From NCBI GenBank assembly GCA_947169455.1, contig CAMVPV010000010.1, forward strand, positions 1 through 11,550: a DNA stretch of 11,550 bases. The letters run 5' to 3'. Source of the DNA: an uncultured Clostridia bacterium. Lineage in GTDB: Bacteria > Bacillota_A > Clostridia > Oscillospirales > Ruminococcaceae. The notes beneath the pieces are model-generated. The model was not told the origin of the DNA. It did not search any database and saw only the letters and a program-made list of their open reading frames with translations. Position numbers and translations under genes: made by a program. Position 1 is the first letter of the stretch. Each line of letters opens with the position of its first letter. This document shows, piece after piece, positions 1-6,298 of the stretch.

Positions 1-731
1 CTTCCGAGTATCTCCTCGCTGCTGTCGTCGATATACCCGTACGGATAGGCGAATATCGCGGTAGTTATGCCGCAGCGGTCGTACAGCAGCTCGTTCATCA
101 TCATGCAGTCCGCCGTCAGCGCTCCGCGGTATTCCTCGGGGGATTCCCCGTACCGCCTGCCGCATCCGCGGCGCTCGCCGAGCGAATGCATATCGTATGT
201 GTGCGAGCCTATCTCAAATCTGCCGCTCTGTGCAAGCTCGCGTATCTCATCGAAGGTCAGGTAGGAATAGAGCGGCTCATGCTCATTGTATTCTTCCGCT
301 TTTATTGAGTATGATCCCACGGGATTTGCAACGCCGCACATATCATATTCATCGAAAACGGGCAGGGCGTAGGTCAGCACGTTCAGAAAGCCGTCATCGA
401 AGGTTATCATCACCGGTTTTTCCGGCAGCGGAGCGCCGTCCGCCGCAAAGCTGTATATCTCTGAGACGCTCACCGTTTCGTACCCGTGCGATATGAGATA
501 TTCCATATCGCGGCGGAAATCCTCGGGCGGGAATACATACTCACCCGCCCGTGCCGTGCTGTCCGCGAGCGAATGGTACATCAGCACGGGCACCCGCACG
601 GAACTGCCATAAACGACGGTATCCACAGCCGCCGAGAAGCTCGCGGAAAACAGGTATGCCGATACTATCAGCACCGCCGCTATCACCGCCGAGGGCGCCA
701 CGAAATACGGTATCTTCCTGCAAAAAAACAT
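1..731 (-). CDS. Membrane-anchored polysaccharide deacetylase (NodB/PgaB-like), C-terminus cut by window edge
   Basis: The reverse strand is open from an ATG at 731 to the left edge (243 codons visible). A GGGAGGTGA ribosome site ends a few bases before this ATG, which fixes the start. Residues about 10-33 form one hydrophobic segment after a short basic N-terminus, suggesting a signal anchor or uncleaved signal peptide with the rest outside the cell. From residue 48 the sequence follows the carbohydrate esterase 4 fold: VPVLMYHS opening strand, TFDDG at 110-114 (catalytic-base and metal Asp pair), IGSHTYDMH at 174-182 (metal histidines, spaced as I recall for PgaB/IcaB relatives) and FAYPYG at 227-232. 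The expected role is N- or O-deacetylation of an extracellular or wall polysaccharide; the substrate cannot be told. The last NodB motifs lie outside the window. It is transcribed divergently from the gene at 827. The start region has a T7 run in codons 1-4 and a G8 tract just upstream of the ribosome site. Confidence 0.9.
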   Translation of the reverse strand, partial: MFFCRKIPYFVAPSAVIAAVLIVSAYLFSASFSAAVDTVVYGSSVRVPVLMYHSLADSTARAGEYVFPPEDFRRDMEYLISHGYETVSVSEIYSFAADGAPLPEKPVMITFDDGFLNVLTYALPVFDEYDMCGVANPVGSYSIKAEEYNEHEPLYSYLTFDEIRELAQSGRFEIGSHTYDMHSLGERRGCGRRYGESPEEYRGALTADCMMMNELLYDRCGITTAIFAYPYGYIDDSSEEILG

Positions 732-746
732 AAGCGTCACCTCCCG

Positions 747-754
747 CCCCCCCC
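747..754 (-). repeat. G8 homopolymer upstream of the deacetylase ribosome site
   Basis: Eight consecutive C on the plus strand (G8 in the deacetylase's sense strand) lie one base upstream of its GGGAGGTGA ribosome site. Homopolymeric G tracts of this length can vary by strand slippage and may alter mRNA structure at the ribosome site. Only the tract is seen; any effect is inference. Confidence 0.6.
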
Positions 755-826
755 GAATTTTTTCGCATGATACGGTCAATATTATGTATGTCTGTAAAAA
801 ATAATATGCATGGGAGGTTTTATTTT

Positions 827-2890
827 ATGACTGCGATCATTTCTGCCGGGGGTATATTTCCGCAATGTACGGTACGGGCGGGATATCTCCGGCTGTGCGG
901 GCGGCATCTGATATCCTACGCTGCCTCAGGCGCCGCCGCTGCGGGAATATCCGATATCATGGCGGAAGGCTTCTGCGGCGGCTCACATGATGATCTTCCG
1001 GAGTGCTGCGTTCCGTACAGCTGCGATGATATCATTGCGGATGATGTCATATTTATGAGGGGAGATATGCTCTGCGGCGCGGATATCGCCGCGTTTTTAG
1101 CTCATCACCGCCGCTCCGGTGCAGAGGTATCGGTGCTGTCTGTCTCCGGGAATTGCGGCGGGCTCTTTATCGCGGACAGAAAGGCGGCTGAGATGATCCT
1201 TTCGGAGATATCCTTCTGCCGTTCCGACGATGAGAGCTTTACCGGATATCTGCGCGGCAGGTTCAATGTTTCCGTGTATGAGAGCGGGTGCTATACTGCG
1301 CGCGCCGATTCGGCTAATTCGTTTATTTCCATGCAGAAAGCGCTGATGTACGGGAGGTATATCCCGGCGGAGCCGTTCGCGGAAGATGCCTTTTCCCGCG
1401 GTGTTCCCGGCAGTTCGGAATGCGAGCCGCCCGTGTATATCGGAAAGGGGTGCATCATTGCGGACGGTGCCGTGATAAGCGCAGGAGCATCGGTGGGAGA
1501 CTATGTATATATCGGCAGGAACGCGCGTGTTTCGGGCGCCGTGATGAACGGCACGTATATCGGCGAGGGGGCAGAGATCCGCGGCGGTATCGTAACGGAA
1601 AACGCGCGGGTGCTGTCCGGCGCGGTGGTATGCGAAAATGCAGTTGTTGGCGAAAATATGACCGTTCCCGCAAAGACGGTATTTACCGCCGGTATGTCCG
1701 TCGTCGGGGATGAGACAGGTGCCCTGTTCGACAGCGAGGGGCATATCTGCGGAGAAACGAACGGAACGGTCACGCCGTCCGGTGCGGTACGCCTCGGATG
1801 CGCCGCTGCGTGTATCTCCGGCAGGATATGCATAGGCTCGGACGGTACGCAAAGTGCGGGAACGCTCGCAGCGGCTTTCGCGGCGGGAGTATCGGCGGCG
1901 GGCAGCGCTGCGGTCGTATGTGAGGATATCCCGTTCACCGCTCTGCTGTATGCTGTGAGGATATCGGGGTGCGGGTGCGGCTGCTACATCAGAGGAGGGA
2001 ACTGCACGGATATATATATCTGTGCGGGGGACGGTCTTCCCGCGGACGAAAGCGTTCTGCGGCAGACAGAACAGGCTTTCCGCACAGGTGTGACGCGGCA
2101 CGCGGGTGCTGAACATTTCGGCGATATCTCCCGCTGCGAAAATATTGCGGGACTGTACCGTTCGCACCTTTCGGGGCTCATCACCCGTGTACAGGGTGAT
2201 CTTAAGGTGCGGCTCACCTGTGCAGACAGGCTCACTTATGAAATGTGCCGCGGTATACTGACCGAAAAGGGTATCTTTGATGATAGCGGAGATAACGGAA
2301 GTATCGTATTCAATATCGGCGGCGGAAAGATATCGGCATATACTGCGGAGAGCGGCTGTGTGTTCCATGACAGGCTGCTTATGCTGTGCATATACAGCCG
2401 CATGAGATATTATTCGGGAGATACTGCTGTAAATTCCATGGTGCCCGCAGCCGCAGATGAGATCGCATATCTGTACAGTAAAACACTTTACAGATATGCG
2501 AAGTTTCCCGACAGCGTGAAGATGTCTGCGGAGGAGAGATCGCGGGACGATCATGCACGAAAGGCTGCTTCGGGAACTCCGTTTGCGGAGGATGCCACAG
2601 CGGTGATGTTCACGGTGATAGATCTGCTGATGCGGGAAGGCATCAGCCTGCGTGAGGCAGTTTCGCGGCTGCCCGTATATGCGTGCGCGGAGAGATTTGT
2701 TCCCGCATACGGCGGTGCGGCGGAGCTGCTGAAAAGGTACCGCGGGAGCAGCGCTTCAGCGGATATGCGCGGATATGTCCGTGTGCGTCCGCTGAGGTCG
2801 GATATCGGCGTTATGATATCCGCTGAGGCGAAGGACAGCGAGACCGCCCGTGAGCTTTGCGAACGGGTGCGGCTGGATGAACAGAGGTAA
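827..2890 (+). CDS. Degenerate nucleotidyltransferase / beta-helix / phosphomannomutase-like fusion, probable pseudoenzyme
   Basis: The start is ATG 827, behind GGGAGG with a 9-base spacer; an in-frame ATG at 767 has no ribosome site. The 687-residue protein has three parts. Residues 1-175 resemble a sugar-1-phosphate nucleotidyltransferase: TAIISAGG aligns with the A-x-x-x-AGG start and RGDML (78-82) with the NGDxL strand. Residues about 203-290 are hexapeptide repeats of a left-handed beta-helix (for example VYIGKG, YIGEGA, AVVGEN). Residues 320-687 follow the phosphomannomutase/phosphoglucomutase fold in order. This layout matches mannose-1-phosphate guanylyltransferase/phosphomannomutase fusions, which make activated sugars for polysaccharides. 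Yet the key loops are changed: GxGTRLxP and the PK pair are absent; TASHNP (phosphoserine loop) reads RGGNCT near 389-394; DGDADR (metal) reads NIGGGK near 496-501; GExSGH is not found; RPSGTEP reads RPLRSDI at 654-660. The open frame is intact and well translated, so a retained non-catalytic role is likelier than decay. The family call rests on alignment by eye. Confidence 0.75.
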   Translation: MTAIISAGGIFPQCTVRAGYLRLCGRHLISYAASGAAAAGISDIMAEGFCGGSHDDLPECCVPYSCDDIIADDVIFMRGDMLCGADIAAFLAHHRRSGAEVSVLSVSGNCGGLFIADRKAAEMILSEISFCRSDDESFTGYLRGRFNVSVYESGCYTARADSANSFISMQKALMYGRYIPAEPFAEDAFSRGVPGSSECEPPVYIGKGCIIADGAVISAGASVGDYVYIGRNARVSGAVMNGTYIGEGAEIRGGIVTENARVLSGAVVCENAVVGENMTVPAKTVFTAGMSVVGDETGALFDSEGHICGETNGTVTPSGAVRLGCAAACISGRICIGSDGTQSAGTLAAAFAAGVSAAGSAAVVCEDIPFTALLYAVRISGCGCGCYIRGGNCTDIYICAGDGLPADESVLRQTEQAFRTGVTRHAGAEHFGDISRCENIAGLYRSHLSGLITRVQGDLKVRLTCADRLTYEMCRGILTEKGIFDDSGDNGSIVFNIGGGKISAYTAESGCVFHDRLLMLCIYSRMRYYSGDTAVNSMVPAAADEIAYLYSKTLYRYAKFPDSVKMSAEERSRDDHARKAASGTPFAEDATAVMFTVIDLLMREGISLREAVSRLPVYACAERFVPAYGGAAELLKRYRGSSASADMRGYVRVRPLRSDIGVMISAEAKDSETARELCERVRLDEQR

Positions 2891-2922
2891 AAAAGAGGTC
2901 AGAGAAAAAACCTCTGACCTCT
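2889..2922 (-). terminator. Rho-independent terminator of the metallophosphoesterase gene
   Basis: An 11-bp perfect stem (2894-2904 with 2912-2922) closes a 7-base loop and, on the minus strand, runs straight into a T5-6 tail. The stem begins at the last base of the minus gene's TGA stop (2924-2922), and the T tail overlaps the TAA stop of the plus-strand gene (2888-2890). On the plus strand no U tract follows, so termination of the convergent 827 gene here would be weaker. Confidence 0.85.
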
Positions 2923-3401
2923 CATACATCATATATCCCGGCGACGATCCTGCCGTCAACAATCTCTATCACTCCGAAGGAAGGCTTTTTTCCGTCGCGC
3001 GGACACGCACAGCTGCCGGGGTTCATCACATAGATACCGTTGAACGTTCCCTCAAAGCGGGAATGTGTATGTCCGAACAGTGCTATCCTGCACCCTTTCT
3101 TCTCTGCGTCGGAGCAGAGCTTTTCCACTCCGGATTTCACTCCGTGCCTGTGCCCGTGCGTGCAGAATATCATGATGCCGCCCGCGCTGACGACCGTTGT
3201 TCCCGGCGATTCTCCGCTGTAATCACAGTTTCCGCTCACATGGCGGATATCTATCGAGGGATAGTTCACGCGCAGGCGTTCGACATCCCTTTCGCCGTCT
3301 CCGAGGTGTATGAAAAGATCGCAGTGACCGAGGTTCCGCTTCACCACAGAAGCAGCGGCAGTGTAGTCTCCGTGGGAATCAGACATTACAACAATACGCA
3401 C
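2922..3401 (-). CDS. yfcE: YfcE/MJ0936-type metallophosphoesterase
   Basis: A 159-residue cytosolic protein of the short calcineurin-like phosphodiesterase family (YfcE, YsnB, MJ0936), which hydrolyses phosphodiester test substrates; the physiological substrate is generally not settled. All expected metal-binding motifs are present and in order: D8-x-H10 in SDSHGD, GD at 34-35, GNCD at 57-60, HGHRH at 82-86 and GHTH at 110-113, followed by NPGS at 127-130. The length is normal for the family. The start is GTG at 3401-3399, seven bases after an AGGAG site; the reading MRIVVMSDSHGD from this codon matches the usual N-terminus. It converges with the 827 gene and is divergent from the small-gene operon at 3524. 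The symbol is given for family resemblance, not proven orthology. Confidence 0.92.
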   Translation of the reverse strand: MRIVVMSDSHGDYTAAASVVKRNLGHCDLFIHLGDGERDVERLRVNYPSIDIRHVSGNCDYSGESPGTTVVSAGGIMIFCTHGHRHGVKSGVEKLCSDAEKKGCRIALFGHTHSRFEGTFNGIYVMNPGSCACPRDGKKPSFGVIEIVDGRIVAGIYDV

Positions 3402-3424
3402 TTTCCTTCTCCTTTTTACATATA

Positions 3425-3430
3425 ATTATA
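3425..3430 (-). promoter_or_regulatory. Candidate -10 box for the metallophosphoesterase gene
   Basis: The minus strand reads TATAAT here, 24 bases before the GTG start, giving a short leader holding the AGGAG site. No good -35 is found at 16-18 bp; that position is covered by the palindrome at 3435-3457, which would suit an activator- or repressor-controlled promoter. Confidence 0.5.
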
Positions 3431-3434
3431 CAGT

Positions 3435-3457
3435 GCTGCATATCTGAGATATACAGC
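3435..3457. promoter_or_regulatory. Inverted repeat between divergent promoters (possible operator)
   Basis: Two 11-base arms, GCTGCATATCT and AGATATACAGC, flank a single central G at 3446 and match as an inverted repeat at ten of eleven positions. The element occupies the expected -35 region of the leftward promoter whose TATAAT is at 3425-3430. Its near-zero spacing suits a dimeric DNA-binding protein better than an RNA hairpin. Confidence 0.5.
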
Positions 3458-3477
3458 GGCATAAATCCGTATGCCGC
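3456..3477. promoter_or_regulatory. Second inverted repeat, overlapping the -35 zone of the small-gene operon
   Basis: GCGGCAT at 3456-3462 and ATGCCGC at 3471-3477 are perfect inverted copies separated by 8 bases. The element abuts the palindrome at 3435-3457 and sits just upstream of the rightward TATAAT at 3483-3488. It could be an operator; no regulator can be named. Confidence 0.4.
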
Positions 3478-3482
3478 GCGAA

Positions 3483-3488
3483 TATAAT
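3483..3488 (+). promoter_or_regulatory. Candidate -10 box for the small-gene operon
   Basis: A perfect TATAAT lies 35 bases before the ATG at 3524, followed by a leader with a TGGAGGT ribosome site. No recognisable TTGACA-like -35 lies 16-18 bp upstream; that stretch falls in the inverted repeat at 3456-3477. Confidence 0.45.
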
Positions 3489-3523
3489 ATTCTGTACGGC
3501 TGAATTATTATCTGGAGGTAAAT

Positions 3524-3775
3524 ATGGCTCTTGAAAAAGCTGACCCCAAAAAGGTCGATGAAATGCTGAAGATAGTCAGCGCAAAGCTGAACGTGCCCGC
3601 AGACCGTCTCCGCAAGGAATTCGAGGCGGGAAAATTCGACAGTGCGATAAAGAACATGAAGCCGGATGAAGCGGCAAAGTTCGACCGCATAGTGAACGAC
3701 CCCGGACTGATGGATAAGTTCATGAGCGCACCGCAGGCACAGGCTCTCTACAAAAAGCTGACGGGCGGGAAATGA
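3524..3775 (+). CDS. Small conserved-type helical protein of unknown function (operon gene 1)
   Basis: An 83-residue soluble protein starting at ATG 3524 behind GGAGGT with a 5-base spacer. It is rich in Lys, Asp, Glu and Ala and should be almost wholly alpha-helical, with no signal peptide or membrane segment. The order of segments is DEMLKIVSAKL, LRKEFEAGKFDSAIKNM, a short DPGLMDKFM stretch and a C-terminal SAPQAQALYKKL helix. From memory, Clostridia carry similar small proteins ending in a TPQAQ-x-L-x-KKL-like motif beside genes like the next two; I could not check this and know no function. It is the first of three closely spaced plus-strand genes (33-base gap to the next), probably one transcript. 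Confidence 0.85.
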   Translation: MALEKADPKKVDEMLKIVSAKLNVPADRLRKEFEAGKFDSAIKNMKPDEAAKFDRIVNDPGLMDKFMSAPQAQALYKKLTGGK

Positions 3776-3808
3776 TACGCCGTAAAAACTGAGGGAGGGG
3801 GCGCTCCG

Positions 3809-4246
3809 TTGGACGACATATCGGAAAAGATAAAGGAACTTCTCAACGACGAGGAGAGTATGCAGCAGATAAAAGAACTTGCCGAAATGCTCGGCGGGGC
3901 GTCCTCTTCCGATGATGAAAGCGGCAGCTCGGAATGCTTTGATCCGAAGCCGCCCCCGTCCTCAGGCGGGACAAACGGTATGCCGGATATCGGGAAAATG
4001 CTCGCGGGTCTGTCGGGAAACACGAGCGGAATGCCCGATATGGGCATGATAATGCAGCTTTCGGAGATACTTCGCTCGACCTCCGAAAACGACCGCAGCA
4101 GGGCTTTTCTGCTCGCGCTGCGCCCGCTGCTGAGCGCGGAAAAGCAGAAGAAGATCGATAAGGCGGTCAGGCTGATGAGGATATACGCCGTGTTCATCAC
4201 CATGAAGAAGAAAGGTATGCTGAACAAACTTGAAGATATCCTGTAA
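3809..4246 (+). CDS. Uncharacterised small protein with helical ends and disordered middle (operon gene 2)
   Basis: A 145-residue protein starting at TTG 3809, preceded by a GGGAGGGGG purine tract; no ATG fits the N-terminus as well. Residues 1-30 form an acidic amphipathic helix region (KIKELLNDEESMQQIKELAEML). Residues 31-75 are low complexity, rich in Ser, Gly, Pro and Asp. Residues 76-145 are helical, with RAFLLALRPLLSAEKQKKID followed by a basic KAVRLMRIYAVF stretch. No catalytic motif, signal peptide or clear membrane span is seen. The arrangement of a -LLALRPLLS- helix next to a basic helix recalls, from memory, an uncharacterised clostridial family found next to a short hydrophobic-tailed protein, which is the arrangement here. 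It is probably co-transcribed with its neighbours and probably functions with them. Confidence 0.85.
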   Translation: MDDISEKIKELLNDEESMQQIKELAEMLGGASSSDDESGSSECFDPKPPPSSGGTNGMPDIGKMLAGLSGNTSGMPDMGMIMQLSEILRSTSENDRSRAFLLALRPLLSAEKQKKIDKAVRLMRIYAVFITMKKKGMLNKLEDIL

Positions 4247-4273
4247 GAGTGCATAATATAGAGAGTGATCGTT

Positions 4274-4651
4274 ATGGATATTCTGAACGGCATAGATGCG
4301 GCAAGGCGCCGCGTTGAAGAACAGGAACGCACCGCCGAACGCTACACGAGAATGAGCAGCGCGGCAGCGTCCCGTTCCGATGGATACATATCGCAGCAGA
4401 ATGCTCCGCGTGCAGGAAACAGAAACGCAGAGGAGGCTGTCCCTGCGGATGAAACTGACCGCGCTGCGGCTCCGGATGAGCCCGCAATGCCGGCTTCAAC
4501 GGATGACCCCGTCGGACAGACCGTCGGGAGGATCGCTGCGGCTCTCGGAACGGATACCGAAAAGCTGCTCATCATCGCGCTGATAGCACTTCTCGGCTCC
4601 GAGGGCGCAGATATGATGCTGATAGCGGCGCTCGCGTGGCTGCTTATATGA
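4274..4651 (+). CDS. Small protein with hydrophobic C-terminal hairpin (operon gene 3)
   Basis: The ATG at 4274 gives 125 residues; a GTG at 4265 would add three residues but has no spaced ribosome site. The ribosome site of the ATG itself is weak (GAGAGTGA). Residues 1-25 are a charged helix (ARRRVEEQERTAERY), residues 26-95 are polar and probably disordered (Ala, Glu, Asp and Pro rich), and the C-terminus holds two short hydrophobic stretches, LLIIALIALLG at 98-108 and MMLIAALAWLLI at 114-125, linked by SEGAD. These are too short for ordinary single spans, so a re-entrant hairpin, membrane-associated helices or a protein-interaction tail are all possible. Its stop overlaps the 3' end of the opposing regulator gene by 8 bp. 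The function is unknown. Confidence 0.8.
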   Translation: MDILNGIDAARRRVEEQERTAERYTRMSSAAASRSDGYISQQNAPRAGNRNAEEAVPADETDRAAAPDEPAMPASTDDPVGQTVGRIAAALGTDTEKLLIIALIALLGSEGADMMLIAALAWLLI

Positions 4652-5750
4652 TCTGTGCTGTCAGATCTCCCGGTAAGCCTGCCCGTGCGGACATCTCCAC
4701 GCGGTTGGATACTCCGAGCTTCATGCAGCAGCGGCGCAGTATCTTCTTCACCGAGCTTTCGTGCGTTTTCATCGAAAATGCCACGCCCTTGTCGGTCATT
4801 CCCGACGCCGCGAGCATCATCACCTTGTATTCGAGCTTTGTGAGGAAATACCCGCGGTTTATGCATCTGCCTATCGTATATCGGGGCTCTGCGGCAGCTA
4901 TGAGGATACGGTCATCCGTACCGGACGGGATACAGCACACACGGACACCGCCCCTGCTTATGAAGCTGCGGGGGAGGGCATCTGCGGCTGTGAGCTCATC
5001 TTCGGTGATGAGTCCTTTGCCGAGCATTGCCATGAATACGTTGTCTGCATCCTCGATGATGATATGCCCGTCTGCTGTGTGCGCCGTGCAGAGAGCCGTG
5101 CAGCCGCAGATATTGCTGTCAGAGGACGGGCGCATCTTTTTCACGATAATAGTGATCTGCACAGAATTCTGGTTCACTGACGGCAGGAAAGACAGGTGTA
5201 CAAGCTCCCCGTCCATGATATCGCAGACATCGACCGGTGTATCGTCGGTCATGCATATCCCCGCCGCATCTGAGCGGAGAAGGGTCTGCGCATATCCGGC
5301 AGATATCCCGGTGATATGCTCCGCCGAGGAGACGCCGTCGGTGTGTACTGCTGAAACAGCGCCCGCGAATACCTCCGTATCGTGAAGGCTCGCGGGCATG
5401 ATACCGTTTCCGGCAGAACAGACAGCGCTGCCCTGAAGATACAGCTTGCCGCCGTTCACATGGACGGTGATCTTCCAGAGGCGGCAGGATGCAGTGCTGT
5501 CGGGTATGAGGTATGTGATGCTTTTGCCTGTTTCCGAGCAGACAAAAGCCGTTCTGTTTATATGCAGTGTATAATCTGCAGAGAAAAGCTCGGCAGTATG
5601 TCTTCCCGTGTGGCGCTTGCTGCAGCCTGTCACTGCCGAATAGGTGTCATTCATATCATCAAGGGCACTCCCGCCCATGCTGTCTATCGCAAACACGGAA
5701 TATATACAGTCGGGGTCGTGTCTGCTCATCCGTGTAACATCAGTTGTCAT
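4644..5750 (-). CDS. LuxR-type (GerE-fold) transcriptional regulator with PAS-like N-terminus
   Basis: The 368-residue protein ends in a LuxR-type helix-turn-helix at about 303-358: LTKLEYKVMMLAASGMTDKG, then the recognition-helix region SSVKKILRRC and KLGVSNRVEM, matching the usual L-T-x-x-E...G-x-s-x-K...T-V-K...K-L-G-V-x-N-R pattern. The N-terminal 300 residues hold no receiver phosphorylation site. Stretches at about 15-110 and 225-290 have the length and pattern of degenerate PAS-fold sensors, and cysteines are unusually frequent; ligand sensing is inference. The first ATG (5750) has no ribosome site at normal spacing. It lies 12 bases after the TAA of the cyclophilin gene and in the same frame, so translation may depend on coupling or re-initiation. 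It is probably co-transcribed with that gene from the promoter at 6299-6327. Targets are unknown. Confidence 0.82.
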   Translation of the reverse strand: MTTDVTRMSRHDPDCIYSVFAIDSMGGSALDDMNDTYSAVTGCSKRHTGRHTAELFSADYTLHINRTAFVCSETGKSITYLIPDSTASCRLWKITVHVNGGKLYLQGSAVCSAGNGIMPASLHDTEVFAGAVSAVHTDGVSSAEHITGISAGYAQTLLRSDAAGICMTDDTPVDVCDIMDGELVHLSFLPSVNQNSVQITIIVKKMRPSSDSNICGCTALCTAHTADGHIIIEDADNVFMAMLGKGLITEDELTAADALPRSFISRGGVRVCCIPSGTDDRILIAAAEPRYTIGRCINRGYFLTKLEYKVMMLAASGMTDKGVAFSMKTHESSVKKILRRCCMKLGVSNRVEMSARAGLPGDLTAQII

Positions 5751-5762
5751 GATATGATACTG

Positions 5763-6236
5763 TTATTCCTCGATATATACTTTCTTCATCTTCTGCGGTG
5801 TCCTGGGTCTGTCTGCCCTGTCCGTCTCAACGGATGCTATCTCGTCAACGGCATCCATGCCCTCAACGACCTTTCCGAAAGCAGCATACTGACCATTGAG
5901 GTGGGGCGCTGCCTTATGCATGATGAAGAACTGCGAGCCTGCGCTGTTGGGATCCATAGCGCGCGCCATAGAAACGACGCCCCTTTCGTGGGAGATATCG
6001 TTCTTTATGCCGTTGGCGTCGAATTCGCCCTTTATGTTCCAGCCGGGACCGCCTGTGCCTGTGCCCTTGGGGCAGCCGCCCTGTATCATGAATCCGCTGA
6101 TGACACGGTGGAAGATAAGTCCATCATAGAAGCCGCTTTTAACGAGCTTTTCAAAGTTTGCAACGGTTATCGGAGCTTTATCGGGATAAAGCTCGATCTT
6201 TATCTGCTTACCGTTTTCCATTTCAATTACTACCAT
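5763..6236 (-). CDS. ppiB: Cyclophilin-type peptidyl-prolyl cis-trans isomerase
   Basis: A 157-residue single-domain cyclophilin, with no signal peptide, so cytosolic; it catalyses cis-trans isomerisation of peptide bonds before proline during folding. Hallmarks are all present: FHRV at 42-45 (catalytic Arg 44), GFMIQGG at 48-54, ARAMDPNSAGSQFFI at 91-105, and LNGQYAAFGKV at 113-123. The residue aligned with the cyclosporin-contacting Trp of human CypA is His 112, so reduced cyclosporin affinity is likely. The length is normal for short bacterial PpiB-like proteins. The start is ATG 6236 with an AAGGA site about 10 bases upstream. It leads a probable two-gene transcript with the LuxR-type gene. 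Confidence 0.95.
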   Translation of the reverse strand: MVVIEMENGKQIKIELYPDKAPITVANFEKLVKSGFYDGLIFHRVISGFMIQGGCPKGTGTGGPGWNIKGEFDANGIKNDISHERGVVSMARAMDPNSAGSQFFIMHKAAPHLNGQYAAFGKVVEGMDAVDEIASVETDRADRPRTPQKMKKVYIEE

Positions 6237-6267
6237 AACGATCGATTCCTTTCGCTGTTTTTGATAT

Positions 6268-6292
6268 ATGCGTCCGCATCTGCGGTGTGCAT
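6268..6292 (-). promoter_or_regulatory. Stem-loop at the 5' end of the cyclophilin transcript
   Basis: In transcript sense the element pairs ATGC with GCAT on the outside and CCGC with GCGG inside, with small internal loops and a 4-base AGAT loop. It starts about 7 bases downstream of the -10 box, so at or near +1. The right-hand ten bases, GCGGACGCAT, are identical to those of the element at 8103-8125. It may act as an mRNA 5' stabiliser, a regulatory RNA structure or a DNA operator. Confidence 0.45.
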
Positions 6293-6298
6293 AAAATG

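Noticed and set aside
767..826. A 20-residue N-terminal extension of the phosphomannomutase-like protein from ATG 767
   Set aside because: No ribosome site precedes it, whereas ATG 827 has GGGAGG at good spacing and begins exactly at the first strand of the nucleotidyltransferase-like fold.
1097..2554. A 485-codon open frame on the minus strand opposite the phosphomannomutase-like gene
   Set aside because: It lies wholly within a well-supported plus-strand gene, has no ribosome site or recognisable domain, and is rich in Arg, His, Ser and Pro as expected of antisense shadow in GC-rich DNA.
2894..2922. The same hairpin considered as a bidirectional terminator for the 827 gene
   Set aside because: On the plus strand the stem is followed by CATACATCATATAT rather than a U tract, so only the minus-strand direction is well supported.
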